Positions 19,487 to 32,665 of a stretch of DNA of 64,000 nt are shown piece after piece. The stretch is taken from positions 124,001 to 188,000 of the forward strand of contig JAOWBW010001620.1 of NCBI GenBank assembly GCA_026119855.1, in the 5' to 3' direction. The stretch comes from Campanula takesimana (lineage: Eukaryota > Streptophyta > Magnoliopsida > Asterales > Campanulaceae). Numbering within the stretch: the first letter of the stretch is position 1; every line of letters begins with the position of its first letter. A program made the translations under genes and the position numbers. The notes below the pieces were generated by a model. That model worked only from the letters and a program-made list of their open reading frames with translations, was not told the DNA's origin and made no database searches.

Positions 19487-20209
19487 GTTTTAAAATGGAT
19501 GGCGAAGCTATGGCGAGTGAGGACAGTAGGTCCAACAGTTCCATCAATGTACCTGGATAAGCGACTACAGGATGATAAAGATTACGATCTCAATTTATAC
19601 AAGCCAAACTCTGAAGCCTGCATCAACTGGCTAAACGATAAGCCAAAAACTTCAGTTATATACGTTTCATTCGGAAGCATGGCAGAACTCAGTGCTGAAC
19701 AGATGGAAGAAGTCGTGTGGGGCTTAAACAACACAAATTTCTACTACTTATGGGTTGTGAGGGCATCTGAAGAAGGAAAGCTACCAAACAAGTTCATAAC
19801 GAGAAATCCGAAAAGCTTGATTGTGAAGTGGAGCCCACAATTAGAGGTGCTTTCGCATGAGTCGGTATGATGCTTTGCTACGCATTGTGGGTTTAATTCA
19901 GTTCTTGAAGCGATAAGTTTGGGGGTGGCTATGGTGGGAGTGCCTCAGTGGACTGATCAGCCTACAAATGCGAAATTTGTGGAGGATGTTTGGGGTGTGG
20001 GAGTGAGAACTAAGGCGGACGAGAAGGGGATTGTTAGGAGGGAAGTTTTAGAATCGTTCGTAATACAAGTTATGGAGGGAGTGACGAAAGGAGAAGAAAT
20101 AAAGAAGAATGCGGATAAATGGAAGAATTTGGCTAAAGTTGTTGATAAAGGCAGGAGCTCGGATAAGAACATTGATGAATTTGTGGCTGAATTGAAGTGC
20201 TTATGTTGA
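19487..20209 (+). pseudogene. UGT74-like UDP-glycosyltransferase exon 2, nonsense in PSPG box
   Basis: The frame opens after an acceptor (TTTAG at about 19486) as VLKWMAKLWRVRTVGPTVPSMYLDK, the usual start of UGT74 exon 2. It continues with VIYVSFGSMAELS and the PSPG box from WSPQLEVLSHESV to PQWTDQ. UGT74 enzymes transfer glucose from UDP-glucose, typically to carboxyl groups (salicylate, auxins, triterpene acids). One TGA (19868-19870) replaces the conserved Gly of the PSPG box; the frame then stays open to KCLC at 20209. The residue after THCG is Phe instead of Trp. Exon 1, with the acceptor-binding domain and catalytic His, is not found upstream. A single nonsense and no frameshift suggest recent loss of this exon's coding function. 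Confidence 0.85.
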
Positions 20210-20239
20210 TCAAAACTACTATGTATTGATTTGAACATG

Positions 20240-20820
20240 CATTCAGTTTCTCTTTTGCTTTCAATCAAATTATGTTTTGTAGAAAAAAAAAAAAAAGAAG
20301 ACGAAATAACACGCGCGGTGCATTTTCCTTAGTTATGATCAGAAAAAGAAAATGGTGAACAACTGAACAAGGATAGATTTTCCTTAGTTAGCAGAGAAAG
20401 AAGAAAGAAAATGCAGAACACAGATATATTTTTCTTAGTTATCAGGGAAAAAAATGCAGAATGGAAATTTTCAGATAGATTTACCAAATTCAAAACCCAC
20501 CCAATAGTTGTTGTTGCCATTATTGTGGACTTATTGGATTATGATGTAGCAGTTATATCTCGTATATTTATTAACTTACCAAAAATATTTTACCAAAAAT
20601 TTGTTATTTACCATAATTATGAATGCCTATACTATTCTTTTATCTCCATATATAAAAACAATACATATATCCGCCTCATCCCTTCGCAAAGATTATTTGC
20701 CTTAATACTACAATGGAAAATCATCCAAAATTTCAACAAATGGCAGCGAAGAAAGAGGAGACGACAATGACGATGATAAAGTCATCTGTCAACTTGGGTC
20801 AGTCTTTTTCTCAGACATCA
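20240..20820 (+). repeat. Duplicated UGT-locus 3' flank and next promoter block, copy C
   Basis: 20250-20500 matches 3498-3703; 20515-20800 matches the promoter block at 17930. This shows head-to-tail tandem units of about 2.6 kb (17930 to 20515). The unit begun here is cut off by the MITE at 20821. Confidence 0.65.
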
Positions 20821-21570
20821 GGGCATCTCCAATGGAGAGAGTTAAACAAATGTACCAAAATCAAATTTTTGATACCTTTAAAATACTATTCATAAAGTAT
20901 CAAATTTCCATCTCCAATGGTAGGTATCAAAATTAAAATTTGATACTTATATAATAGGTACTAGCATCTCCAAATAGTGGGTATCAAAGCAAATTTTAAT
21001 TTATATATTATTAATTTTATTTTACATTTAAAATATTTTACTAATTATTTTTCTAATAATTAAATATGAATAATTTTAAATAATAATAATAATAAATAAT
21101 TATTTAATTTGAATAAAAATAAGTAAAATTTAGAAGTTTTAAAATTAAATCATTATTTAATTTGCATTAAAAATAATTTATTTTAACATTTTGCATGCAA
21201 AAAGTTTTATGTATTTAAAACAAAAAAAATAAAAAATGTACATATTTTAAGTGTTTGAAACAAATAAAAAATGTCATGGGTGTATCGTACATGTGTACAA
21301 GGCAGCTACTTTTGGCTCCACAAAAATTCAAAAAAGCTCACTAACCTATGAGACGACAAAGCCAGGTGAGTGACAGAGCAAACAATTGCTCCAAAATAAC
21401 CTCCCACGCGCGAGTGAGCAGTAACAAAAAGAGTTAGCGAAAGTACCAACTTTGGTACCTCCACTAACTCTTTGTCTAATTTTGGTACCCTAATTTTTTA
21501 CCATCGGAGACCATAATTCTTTGAGGTGGGTATCAAAATTTGGTTTTGATATTTACCATTGGAGTTGCCC
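20821..21570. mobile_element. PIF/Harbinger-like MITE (about 750 bp)
   Basis: Left end GGGCATCTCCAATGG and right end CCATTGGAGTTGCCC are imperfect inverted repeats, flanked by TCA and TTA (three-base target type, one mismatch). The interior is AT-rich and repeats GGTATCAAAATT. Same family as the element at 34974. Confidence 0.6.
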
Positions 21571-21573
21571 TTA

Positions 21574-22769
21574 TACATAAGGATAAAAATGAAGATACTT
21601 CAAAAAAAAAGATGAAAATTTATACTCATATAAAATAAAATCCATAGTAAATCCAAAATTAACATCATATGAAAAAAAGCAATATAAACATAAAATAGCA
21701 AGATAAAAAAAATATTACTTGCCAAATGTTCCAAATATATGTTCCAATGTAACATTCATCAATTCAAGCAATTTGACCAACTGCCAATGGTCCTATTAAC
21801 GATGCCAAGCATGACTTCTGTTCCATCTTTTGTCCCACACCCGTAAGTAAAATTATAAAATCAATAAAGAAAAAAATCACATAAGAAAATGAAAAATAAA
21901 CCTTAATAAAAAAGATCAAAAAATTCAGAAACATAATAAAAATAAAGAAATCACAAATAAATCAAAACAAACAAAGTTTAAGAAAATTAATCAAAAACCT
22001 TCAAATGAAAGAAAAAAACTAAATATTTACTAACATAATCAAAATAGAGAGAGAGAGAAAAAATTATTTACATATGAAAATTTATAACCGAAAAAAATTA
22101 AAACTAAAAATTAACAAAAAAGGGAATAAAATAAATAGATATATGAAGTCCAAGCCTTAATCAAAATAAATATTCACCAGCATAATTAAAATATAAAATA
22201 TCTATAAATACATTAAAAAATACTATGAAAGTTACAAAAAGCTAAAAACAAAAAAATAAATCAAGTTCAAAATAAATAAGAAACGCAAAATGTAAATAAC
22301 CAAATTATAATCAAAAGAAAAGGCTTTGAAATAAATGAAGCATCAAAAAAAGAATCAAAGTAAAGAAAAACAGATTAATAAATTATAACAACAAACTAAA
22401 ATTTAAATAAAATGAATGTCAAACCAAAAAATATGCAAACCAAACAAAAACAAATTAAAATAAAAAAAGAAAGAAATTAGAAATATAAAAATAAAATTTA
22501 AATCAAAATCAAAATGAAAGGTGAGAGGTGGAATGGAATAAAGGGAGTTAACTTACCAAGGCTTGATAGAAAGTGGTGAAGAAGCCATCAAATTGTTGTT
22601 ACTCCACTAATAAGTCTTTCAAAATACACAAAATTTCAAAATGTTAACCCCTTCTATAGGCAGTCAGGATAATCACATTAGGCCGATGATAACATGTATA
22701 AATAAGAACCTAAAAAGTTTGAGATGCTTGAGATTCCACTAACTGTTACGTGGACAATGAATCGCACCG
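21574..22769. other. AT-rich intergenic DNA, nothing recognised
   Basis: Strong A excess on the plus strand from 21840 to 22500. No ORF of interest and no clear element ends. Confidence 0.5.
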
Positions 22770-23447
22770 TAAAAGAATTGTAGCTAGGATTGTTCTGGAA
22801 AATACAAGTTCTGTGTTAAGATAACAACACAAGTGTCAACACAACTCGATACACAACTGTCGACGATCAGAGATTAAATGCAGCAGAAAATAAAGCTCAG
22901 AATTTAAACACTTCAGCAAGAATAACTTGCTGAAAAACTTTCATAAATAAAGATCTTGCAGAATACAAGATTATGAAAGAAAAAAACAATTAAAAGATCA
23001 AACCTATTCTAGAGTTCTAAAATAAAACCAAACACTAAAACACTTGAAGTCATAATGAACAAGAACTTCAAGAACACAAAGACTCTTTCTCTGGATGAAA
23101 CTTTACTTGGAGAAGCCTAAAAAAAACGTGATTGATGAATGAATTAAGATCTCCTTCTTATTACACTGTTTTGAGAGCCTTTCATGTTGTGGAGATCTCC
23201 TTGAGTGCCAATCAACCAATCATTCCATAGAAAAAAGTCTATCTTTGCCTAAAATACAAAACACTAACTTACCAAAGATAAACATTAGTAGGTTAGTCAA
23301 ATAAATCATAAAAACAAATAATTATCCTAAATTAACTATTCCTAAATAATGACAACTCTAAAATAAAGTAAACTAAATATTTACATACTAATTATCAGAA
23401 TCACAAAAATGCAAATTAAATTAAAAGAGTATTTTCATACTCTTTCA
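22770..23447 (-). mobile_element. Solo LTR related to the Sirevirus-like LTR
   Basis: The reverse complement begins TGAAAGAGTATGAAAATACTC and shares the TTCTTGCTGAAGTG and AAAGTTTT blocks with 11371-12063. It is flanked by CACCG (22765-22769) and CAACG (23448-23452), a five-base duplication with one mismatch. Its end also carries CAGTTG, GAGTTG and CACTTG at 12-bp steps. Older and more diverged than the element at 11371. Confidence 0.7.
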
Positions 23448-23719
23448 CAACGTTTACCAAGTATTGGAGAAAAGTATTATGATGTTGTTTATCATTTGGT
23501 AATTGTATTCACCTAGTAGAATAATCACATATATGGTGATATGTATTAAGTAAGTTGTATAGTCCTTATTCAACAGTAATTGATTTGGTATAATGCATTC
23601 TACCTTTTTATTTAATTCAAAATGAATGTGTTATTATGCTATTTTGTATACTTCTCCTTGTAATAGCTGATATGCATATGCGTTATGTATGAGTATAATG
23701 TAAGGACACTTTGTATTTA

Positions 23720-25609
23720 GGGTTAATGACAATTTAGACCCTGAAGTACCATACCACCCTTCCAATCGAGCCCCGGATGTCTTTTTTCGCCAGATCGGAC
23801 CTTGGGGTAATTCATTTTCGCCAGTTAAGGCCTTTTTGACGGAATTCGTTAAAAACTCAGTTAAAAAGCATGTGCCATGCACGTGACTAACGGGATTGGG
23901 TACTTTGAATTGTTTTTAACTATTAAGGGGGTTCAATGACATATCTCATAAATGAAGGATTGTTGATAAAAAAAAAAAAACTCAACCTTTCCCTTCCCCG
24001 TTTATACTTCACGGTATATAAAAAAAAACTCAACCTTTCTCTCTCTCCAGCCCCGGAGACAATCACCGGCAACGGCGACTGACCACGCCGTTCATTCGTC
24101 ACACAACGGCGACTTCTCCAGCGCTGTCATCATCGAGTTCTGAAGTAGTTGTTGCTCTGATGTTGATACGCAGGCGAAGAAATCACCGTCTTCGATCTTC
24201 GACGGTGCCGATCTTGCTGCAACTCTGCTTCACCATCATCGCCGGTGCCGTCGGATCTGGACCAGATCTGTCCTTCATTGTTCATCCTTGTTCTCAGTTG
24301 GTCCTCTATCGCCGACGCCTCTCTCTATTTCTTTTCATTTCTCTCCAAATCTGGTTCAAATATCTGCTATTTTCTCCAAGCTCTTCTCCGATTTGGTCTC
24401 CGATTTGTTTGTTCAATAATTACGGAAGCAATATGAGTTCGGCGGAGATCTTGGGTTTAACTTCTTCTGGGTTTGTGCACAATTTGATTTTGGGTTTAAT
24501 CTCTCCCTGATTTTGGGTTTAATTTCGTGGGTACATGAAGAATGGTGTTTTCTGGGTTTAATTATGTAATTTTGGGAAATCTGGGTTGGTCGGACTTGTT
24601 GAAGAAGGGTAGTGATATCAAAAATGGCTGTGAAGGTAATGGTGGGTAGAAGCTGGAAGGATGGTGGGAAAGGGGTGGTCACCGAAGAAATGTTAAGAAA
24701 TTTTTGTTAAAGATGATGGTGGCTGGTATTCTAAGATTTTTTTTCTCTCTTCAAAAAAAAAAGATTTTTTTTTTTATAAAATAAATGATTGTAACTTATT
24801 TTAATTTTCTATTACAAAATATAAAATGTTGCATATTTATTTAATCTAAGATACTTAGACTCTTTTGTTTACCTCGCTGGACTCATCTCGACAAGACTAA
24901 AATACGTGTGTCCGACACGGGTACGTCGGAGTAAATTAAAGAGTCCGAGCATCAGAGTATTTAATGATAATTTTCTTTGGTAAACGTAAAAAACGATTTG
25001 GATAAGGCATTTGCTAAAAATATACTCCCTCTGTCCCGCCCGACTAAGGATTCTTGGTCAAGCAATTTATACTTTGACCAACAATTTGAACAAAAATAAT
25101 TATCTTAATGAAAATCTAAAAATAGTTATTTAGTTTATTAGCATCATTATGTGGGTGAACAAAAAGTAAATATATTAATGTCTTTTTTTTTCTATTATAA
25201 ATTATAAAATGTTGCATATTTATTGGATGAAGATTTTTTTGGTAAATGTAAAATTTGATTTATTTTGTTTATAAAATAAAATTCTTATTTAATTTTCTTT
25301 TTTATTAATATTTTGAAAATAACTTTAAAACCCTTTTATTTACTATTTTATTAATTATTTTTATTTTCAGCCCTATTAAGTTTCGAATTTTCATTAAGCC
25401 TCTTAAAAAAAACATCAACTTCATACAACCCAATTCAGTTAGTCACGTGCACGGCACATGCTTTTTAACTGAGTTTGTAACAAATTCCGTCAAAAAGGCC
25501 TTAACTGGCGAAAATGAATTACCCCAAGGTCCGATCTGACGAAAAAAAACATCCGGGGCTCGATTGGAAGGGTGGTATTGTACTTCAGAGTCTAAATTGT
25601 CATTAACCC
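23720..25609. mobile_element. MULE with long terminal inverted repeats (1.9 kb)
   Basis: Terminal inverted repeats of about 190 bp start GGGTTAATGACA on each end. The target duplication TTGTATTTA (23711-23719, 25610-25618) is a perfect nine bases. The interior 24000-24700 is CCGG/CTTC-rich like a captured 5' UTR, with no transposase. A partial Stowaway terminus (CTCCCTCTGTCCC) is at about 25023. Confidence 0.85.
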
Positions 25610-25812
25610 TTGTATTTATGAGGATATTCGTTACATATTCTCAAAGTACTCATACCCATAACTAAAAAGATAACCTATTATTTGTGTCTAATTCGCAAGA
25701 ACCGAAAAGTTTCGGTATTAATGCCATGAATCTGACGTGTCAAGCTTAGAAGCAAGAATAACCCAAAATTGGATGAGGTATCGTTTCCATAGTGATTTTG
25801 GCTTACTTTAAT

Positions 25813-27275
25813 GGGTAAAATACAAAATAGGGCCTAATATCTACGGAGCGATTGCAATATGGGGTCTGGCGTCCGAATTTTACCAGATTAGGGCTTGACA
25901 TGCCAATTTTTGCACAATTTAGGGCTTTTTGACGATTTTCATCCAAATTCATGTTAAGTGGTCACGTGCAGTGCATGTGACAAGAATTAAGGGGTTAAGT
26001 GAAATGTTCTTGAAATGAAGGGAAAGATCTGAGAAATATCCTAATAAAACCTAAAAACCCACATCTTATTCTCAGTTCTTGCCCGACGCCCCCCACCCCC
26101 TCTTTTCTTCTCCGGCCGGCGACACCTTCACCTCCCCATGGCAGCAACCTCCCTTTCTCTCTACCTAGATCCATCTCTTCACCACCACCCCTTCTCACTT
26201 TGTATTCCCTTCGTCCACGCCCCTTCTCTCTACCCAGCAACCACCCTTGCTCAATTTTTGATGTTTTCGTTCATGAAATTGGTGAGTTTGTTGTTCAAGT
26301 TTGTTTCTCAATTTTTGGTTTTTTCGTTACAGATCTGAAATGTTGAAACTTGCGGATTCGGAAATTGTTTTTAGTTTGAGAAATTTGGGAATTTTATGGA
26401 TTTGTGTATGCTTTTGTGCATTGATTCTTTCTGTCATGGAGCTTGATTATCTACCGAATAAGGTGTCAGGTGTATCTTTCCCGATGACAGCGAGTGGATT
26501 AAGGGAGGTGTACAGGTGGCTAAGGCGTGGGTGGCATTTTTTAGGGGGTTTGGTAACTGATTGCGGCAACTGATTGCTAAGGTGTGGATGGCGTTTTCTA
26601 TAGAAAGAACGAGAGGTTACTGAAGATGGTTGTGCTTTGATTTTGTGGTGGCAAGTTGTGGTGGTGCTAGGGGTGGTGGTGGTGGTGTTAGGGGGTGATG
26701 ATGAACATAGATAGATGAAGAAGATGAGTATTTATTTTGATTTTAAAAGAAAAGTTTTGATCCATTAATTTATGCATAAAAAAATTGTATAAATTTAATT
26801 TCCGTACACAATTGATACATTTTGAAATTTGGTTTATTATTATTTTAAATATTAATTTATTTTAATTTTTTATATTTCTTATATTTAATATTTTCTTTGA
26901 AGCTTTGAATATTAAATATTTTTAAAAATAATTTTACTTTCTCAACTTAAACAGTATTTACTTTAAAATTGTAGTTTAATAAATTAATTTATGCATAAAA
27001 ATGTTGTACACATCTAATTCATGTTCAAGTAAGTGTTTGGGATTGATAGTTTTTCTAATCTTACCTTTTATATTCAGAAATTTACAACTGGCCCCCTCAG
27101 TTATTTTTCACATGCGTTGCACGTGACCACTTAACATGAATTTGGATGAAAATCGTCAAAAAACCCTAAATTGCGCAAAAATTGGCATGTCAAGCCCTAA
27201 ATTGGTAAAATTTGGACGTCAAGCCCCATATTGCAATTGCTCTGTAGATGTTAGGCCCTATTTTGTATTTTACCC
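25813..27275. mobile_element. MULE with long terminal inverted repeats (1.46 kb)
   Basis: Ends start GGGTAAAATACAAAATAGGGC on both strands and are inverted for about 190 bp. Perfect TSD TACTTTAAT (25804-25812, 27276-27284). The interior has a C/T-rich leader-like stretch and no transposase. Confidence 0.85.
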
Positions 27276-27284
27276 TACTTTAAT

Positions 27285-27900
27285 GTATATTAATAAAAGC
27301 AAGAAATAAATAAAATGTGATTTTTATGAAAGGCGATATAAGTAGCTCGCGGCCTAATAACTTACAACTCTAATCAGTAGTGGAGTCATAATTTTAATTG
27401 TTTTGAAAATGAATCAAAATTATTATACTAAAATTGCACTAGTTATTGTTTTCAATAAAATTTAACAAGTTAAATGGGGAAAATTCATTGGCGTTGTTTC
27501 TTGTTGTAATTGTTACAAATGGGGGCAATTTGCATTAAAAACTCTAAATAAATATTATGGAGTATAAATATTTTACAAAAGTTGCACTATTTTTTATTAT
27601 TTTTTTCAAAATTTAATGAATGCAGTTACCCTGTATTCACGGTTGTACATATGACTGCGACTGTAACTACTTTAATGACTAAACTCTAGTTGTTTTGTGT
27701 TACATAATGGATCATGATTTTACCCATTGTTTTCTCTAACTTTGGTTTTCATTTCATTTATACCCTGTATTTCTTGTGAAATGTAAAATATTTAATTGCA
27801 AGTAAGGAACTATGGATATAATGGTAAAATAAACTATTAATGTTCTAATTATAGATAATTAGAAAAAGAAAAATGGACAAATATAGATGAGATGAAGGTC
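27285..27900. other. Intergenic, nothing recognised
   Basis: AT-rich, no ORF and no element ends seen. Confidence 0.5.
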
Positions 27901-27908
27901 GTAAAGAG

Positions 27909-28622
27909 TAGGGGTGATCATGGTCCGGTCTGGTCCATTTTTTGACAAAATATCACAGAACCAGAACCGGAAACAATACTCTGGTTCTCTAAAAATTTAG
28001 AACCGGAACCAAACCAATACTTGTAAGAACCAACACATTGGTTCTGGTTCTACTGGTTTGGTCTGGTCCAGTTCTATAATTTATTAATCATTTAAAGTTT
28101 ATTTCTTTTCACTTTCTTAACTCACAACATTGACAAGATCAAACATGAATATAAACTTAATATTAATTATAAATCTAGATAAACTCCCCAAAAAACAGAA
28201 ATACCGTCAAATTATACGACTAAGGGTCTAAATTCACAGAATATAATCAGTATTAAATATTACGACTATTGCTTAACAAACAAAAAGAAACATATATTGA
28301 TCATCTTACAAATAGTTACATGGGTCTTTTTTAAAAACAATTTACATGGGCCATTAAAAAATTATAAGACAAAAGTAAGTATATAATTTTATTTACTATA
28401 AGATAATACATATAAAATAAATATGTAGTATATGTGCTCATCTGGTCCGGTCCGGTTCTAACCAGAATTAATTTTAGCAAAACCAGGACCGAACCAATAT
28501 ACTGAATCTATAATATTTTGGAACCGGAACCAAACCATATGTACTGGTCGGGTCCAATTTTTACTGGTCTGGTCCAATTCTTTTGGTCCGGTCTGGTTCC
28601 AAAATTTTTCTGCTCACCCCTA
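27909..28622. mobile_element. hAT-type MITE (714 bp)
   Basis: Ends TAGGGGTGATCA and TGCTCACCCCTA are inverted. Perfect eight-base TSD GTAAAGAG (27901-27908, 28623-28630). Subterminal repeats of GGTCCGGT and GAACCGG lie at both ends; no transposase. Confidence 0.9.
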
Positions 28623-28829
28623 GTAAAGAGGAAGTCTTTTGCGAGACTGTGTCTTATGTATCAGACGGGTCTCGATGAGAAAAGAAATAAGCTTGTCTTG
28701 CCCCACCCATAATAAAAGGCAGATTATTTACTCTCTTAACGAAACTCGTTTTACATGTGAGACCGTCTCACACGAATTTTTGTTTTGTAACAAAAAAAAA
28801 TAACATGAGTTTCATGGGGAAGCATTGCG

Positions 28830-29179
28830 AGGGAGGTGGGTCTGAATGGAGAAGGCGAAGTTAGACTTGCAAAGAACTCAAGGTAGAAATTGATTTGGGG
28901 AGGCAAGAATAATCTAACACAGAGAGGTTGAACCGTCGCTTGATTTCAACTCACCTTACTACTTGAACGTGGAGGTTCATAATGGGGGAGAGCGTGGAGG
29001 CTCATAATAGAAGAGCATGGAGGCTCAATATGGTGTAATGGTAGAGCGTGGAGGCTCATCATTAAAAAAATGGGGGAGCTTAGTGCTGAGCGTCACAATA
29101 TGTGGTGGAGGTCATTTTCGTGGTGGGAATTTGACGGGATGATTTATATGTTTATGGTTTTAGTTTCCGGGTGGGAGAT
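28830..29179 (+). other. 3' end of a Copia internal region with repeated purine-rich phrase
   Basis: The phrase CGTGGAGGCTCATAAT recurs four times (about 28969-29063), and a polypurine tract GGGTGGGAGAT (29169-29179) ends at the LTR start. This is the right end of an element whose body lies to the left and is missing. Confidence 0.45.
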
Positions 29180-29310
29180 TGTTGTGAGTGGAGTCCTAAA
29201 ATCATAAGGAGCTAAATAGAGAAAAATGAGTCTAAATCTTAAGGGGTTTTGGTGGAGATCAAGGAGAGGTCAAGAAGGAGAAGGAAACTGAAAAGTGGCA
29301 TAATAAAGGA

Positions 29311-29391
29311 GGTTCGACCGAACCTAGGTAGTGCCTCGGCCGAATCTTGGCATGGTGTGGCCGAACCTAGGCAGTGTCTTGGCAGAACCTG
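29311..29391 (+). promoter_or_regulatory. LTR palindrome array, contracted spacing 22-21-22
   Basis: Cores are CGACCG at 29315, CGGCCG at 29337, TGGCCG at 29358 and TGGCAG at 29380, with arms GGTT/AACC. The last core lies about 90 bp upstream of the TATA box. Confidence 0.5.
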
Positions 29392-31189
29392 TCGATTTTT
29401 TGTCCATAATCTTATTCAGTTTTCTATTTTGACTAGATTTCTTCCATATATTGGTTTAGGAATTCCTTGTACACCTATATAAGCATAATTTTGTCTATAA
29501 TATTGAGTGTTTGATAAGGAGAGCTAGGATATCAAGAGAGAGCCACAAAATAGTGTCAAGGAGGGGGCCGGAGGCCTAGAAGATCCATATGGGGATCCTA
29601 CAACCCGGCCATGACCGTATTGTGTGTGTTCGTAGGGGAGGTGAGATAATAATATATACACTAGTACAGATTCAGCCTTAGGAAATACAGCTTACATAGC
29701 GCTTTCTGGAAGCGCTATCTTAGAAGTACACTAAGATAGCGCATGGGCTTCATTGAATTAAATGATCAAGCTGAAAGAAAAAAAAAATCGCTACTATAGC
29801 GTATGTAAAATAAACGCTATCTTAGTGTACATCTACGATAACGCATAAAAAAACGCTATCTAACTAAGCGTTTCATAAGCGTTTTTTTTTCTTGTTTGAC
29901 TTTTTATTAGGAAACGCAACTTAGATAGCCCTTTTATAAAACGCTATAGTAGAGCTATAGGTGGAAATAGCTAAGATTGCGCGTAACAGATGCGCTACCT
30001 TATCCGGCGCTTCATAAGAGGTAATTTATTTAATTTTTTGCTTTTGGGGGTTGTCTAATTTTGCTAGAAATTGACCAGCGCCTTTCAGTTCTATCCTTCG
30101 ACCCTTTGCCTAAACCGATCGCTAGCTAACACAAAACCTTCGACCACAAGAGCTCCCCTGCGACGACGACGACGACAACAGAGGAAGAAACCCACCCCCA
30201 GCCATCACCAGCCCTGGCTATTCACCCTTCCCTAGCCATCGCTAGGCCCTTCTATTTTCTTCTCCATTCACACCCTCGTTCAAACAACCCGTCAAACAGG
30301 AAGTGCACAATCGCCATCGCCGTTTTGTTCTACACAATCACCATCTCCAAGGTCGTGAAGGTAAATACTCTAACACTCAGTCTCGGGTTTCCATGATTTC
30401 AGTTTCATCAATTTCCTCAAGTTCAACCTTTTCCAATTTCAAGATTAGGGCTTAATTTTATGGCTTCAATTTCTTATTAGAAATTACAATTTTGAAGCCC
30501 TAAATTCAAAATTCTAATATGAAATTGAAACCCTAAAGTCCTAATTTTAAATCAGGGGAGAGGATAAGTCGAATTTGAGTATTTGGTTGAGAATTTGGGC
30601 ATGAAGAAATTATATGATTTCTGAAATTGTATGATTTCTGCGATTTTGGGTTCTTGTCCTGGCTTGCTTTGTTTATATTTTCGGACCTTTCAACTTTACC
30701 TGCCTTGTATGCCCCCCCAATATAACCTTTAATGATTAGATTATCAATGGTGGCAATTCGCTTGGGATGGAGGAAGTAAAATATAGGATTTCTTCTTAGT
30801 AGTTCGTTTTCTTGATTAGTTATTATTAATATTTTATTTTTTTGCGCGTCAAAGGAGTATGTAATAGTTTTATGGAAGTGTCTCCATCATTTTGGGTCTT
30901 CATTGCATTCAAAAAACAAGTGTTAGAATGTATGCTATATACTTGTGTTTTTTTGTATATACGCTATACGTATTATTGGCTGTAATTTGTTAATCTGTTT
31001 AATTGGACCCTTAAACATTCTGACAAATTTAATCAAACCAGTCGTATATATTCTATGTGTACCATTGTTGTTGTTAGATAATATTTTCATATTTTTAACC
31101 AATCTTATTCTCATATCCCCGTCCCTAATTGATTCTGTTCCCGTGAAGGTATGAACAATTATACTTCCTCTTCCGTCTTTGTTCTCCTT

Positions 31190-31978
31190 TCCTTATTAAA
31201 AGCTTTAATGCAGCCTTTTTCTTATGCACTGATGATCGAAAAGGTTAGTATTGATAATGACTTTTTTATGATGGGCGGACATTCGATTTCTACAGCTCAT
31301 GCATCTCATAAATTAGGAATCAATATGAGTTTGCTATATGCCTTTCCAAGTCCGTACAATCTTCTGATGGCCCTCCTAGAAAAAGGATCTCACCATCATG
31401 ACCATAAAATAAAATGGTCAATTTACGTAGTTGATTAGGCAGATAACTTTTCGATGCACTACATTTTTTTGACCAAAATGGTCCATTTAGTTACATTATG
31501 TAAAAATATTAATGACTAATAAAAATCTAAAATTTGTTATCTACAATATTTTTATGGTGACTCGGTAACAATTGTTAAATTTTTATTAAGATCGTCAAAT
31601 TTTCTATAAAGTCTTGGTCAAACTGCACTTAAGTTGACCATTTTGGTCAAAATGGTGCAAGTTGTCATGGGACGGAGGGAGTAATTGATATAATCATGGA
31701 CAAAAATTGAAGTCTTATTGTTCAAATTGGCTCAGTGGTTCATTCAAGTGGAAGATACAACTTGAAGGACGAGTTGAGTGCACAGCTGGTATTCTAGATG
31801 ACTTTTCTGAGGTCGTCTTCTTACTCTAAAAGTTGTATTGCATTTATTTTTATTGAAAATGACTCTAAAGCAATATGATCTTAATTTTTAGGTGGTAGTT
31901 GGATGTTACCAAGGGAATATTAACTTTCTCAGTTCCTTGAATGGTAGCATCAGTTGGACATTCCGAACTGGTGGTGAG
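31190..31978 (+). pseudogene. Captured fragment of an AAE19-like acyl-activating enzyme gene
   Basis: The first segment (about 31211-31436) encodes a phosphopantetheine carrier domain: DNDFFMMGGHSISTAH carries the GGHS motif whose Ser would hold the cofactor. Two further exon-like segments, 31749-31811 (WKIQLEGRVECTAGILDDF) and 31892-31978 (VVVGCYQGNINFLSSLNGS), match the beta-propeller/PQQ-like repeats that follow the carrier domain in the plant AMP-ligase AAE19 type. Splice-like borders (TTTTTAG before 31892, GT after 31978) are kept. The adenylation domain is absent. Family call is from memory of motifs; the gene is surely partial. Confidence 0.55.
31430..31690. mobile_element. Stowaway-like MITE remnant inside the CACTA element
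   Basis: TTTGACCAAAATGGTCCA near 31470 and TGACCATTTTGGTCAAAA near 31638 are inverted. The right end GGGACGGAGGGAGTA is Stowaway type. The left terminus is degraded. A similar right end (GGACGAAGGGAGTA) occurs at about 32454. Confidence 0.4.
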
Positions 31979-32665
31979 GTACAACATTTCTTGAAAATTT
32001 CATTATACATTAATGTACATGAATAGAATATACCTTAGATTTGAATCAATCATTTTTGACTCGTTATGTTTGTTGTTATACTTGCACTTTATAGTTTAGA
32101 CTTCATTGTCACTATTATTCCTTTGACATTTCATTCTCCAGTATAATTCAATGTCTAATGTTGGTGATAGATGTATTTTTCTTGCTCTTCGGTAATGTAA
32201 TTTTTAATATTGCTTCCATTATCTAGATGAATGGCTAATATTCATTTTAGGGACATTCTGAAAATGTTTACTTTTGTGAAGATGCATAACAGTCTTGCTC
32301 TTGCTATCCACTTTCTAAACTTCTAGGCTTGCAAGTCTATAATGAATAGTGAAGAAAAAAAATAGTAAAATATCATTTAGGACAAAGTTTCTTAGAAAAT
32401 AGCTAGATGATTAATTTGGAACAATTTTTTCTTAAAATGAGACATTCATGTTAGGACGAAGGGAGTAGCATTTTGACTTGTAAAGTCTGTAGATTTTACT
32501 CTTTGAGTATTCCTTTCTTACTGTTGTATTGCAATCTAATTGTATAGCCCTCCCAATCAGATGGATCTTTATTGTTAGCACATTATCTTACGGGTTTAGC
32601 ATAAGATGACAGATTTCGTCCTTCTCCTTATACATATTTATTTGCTCTGTGGTTCCCCAAGCCAG

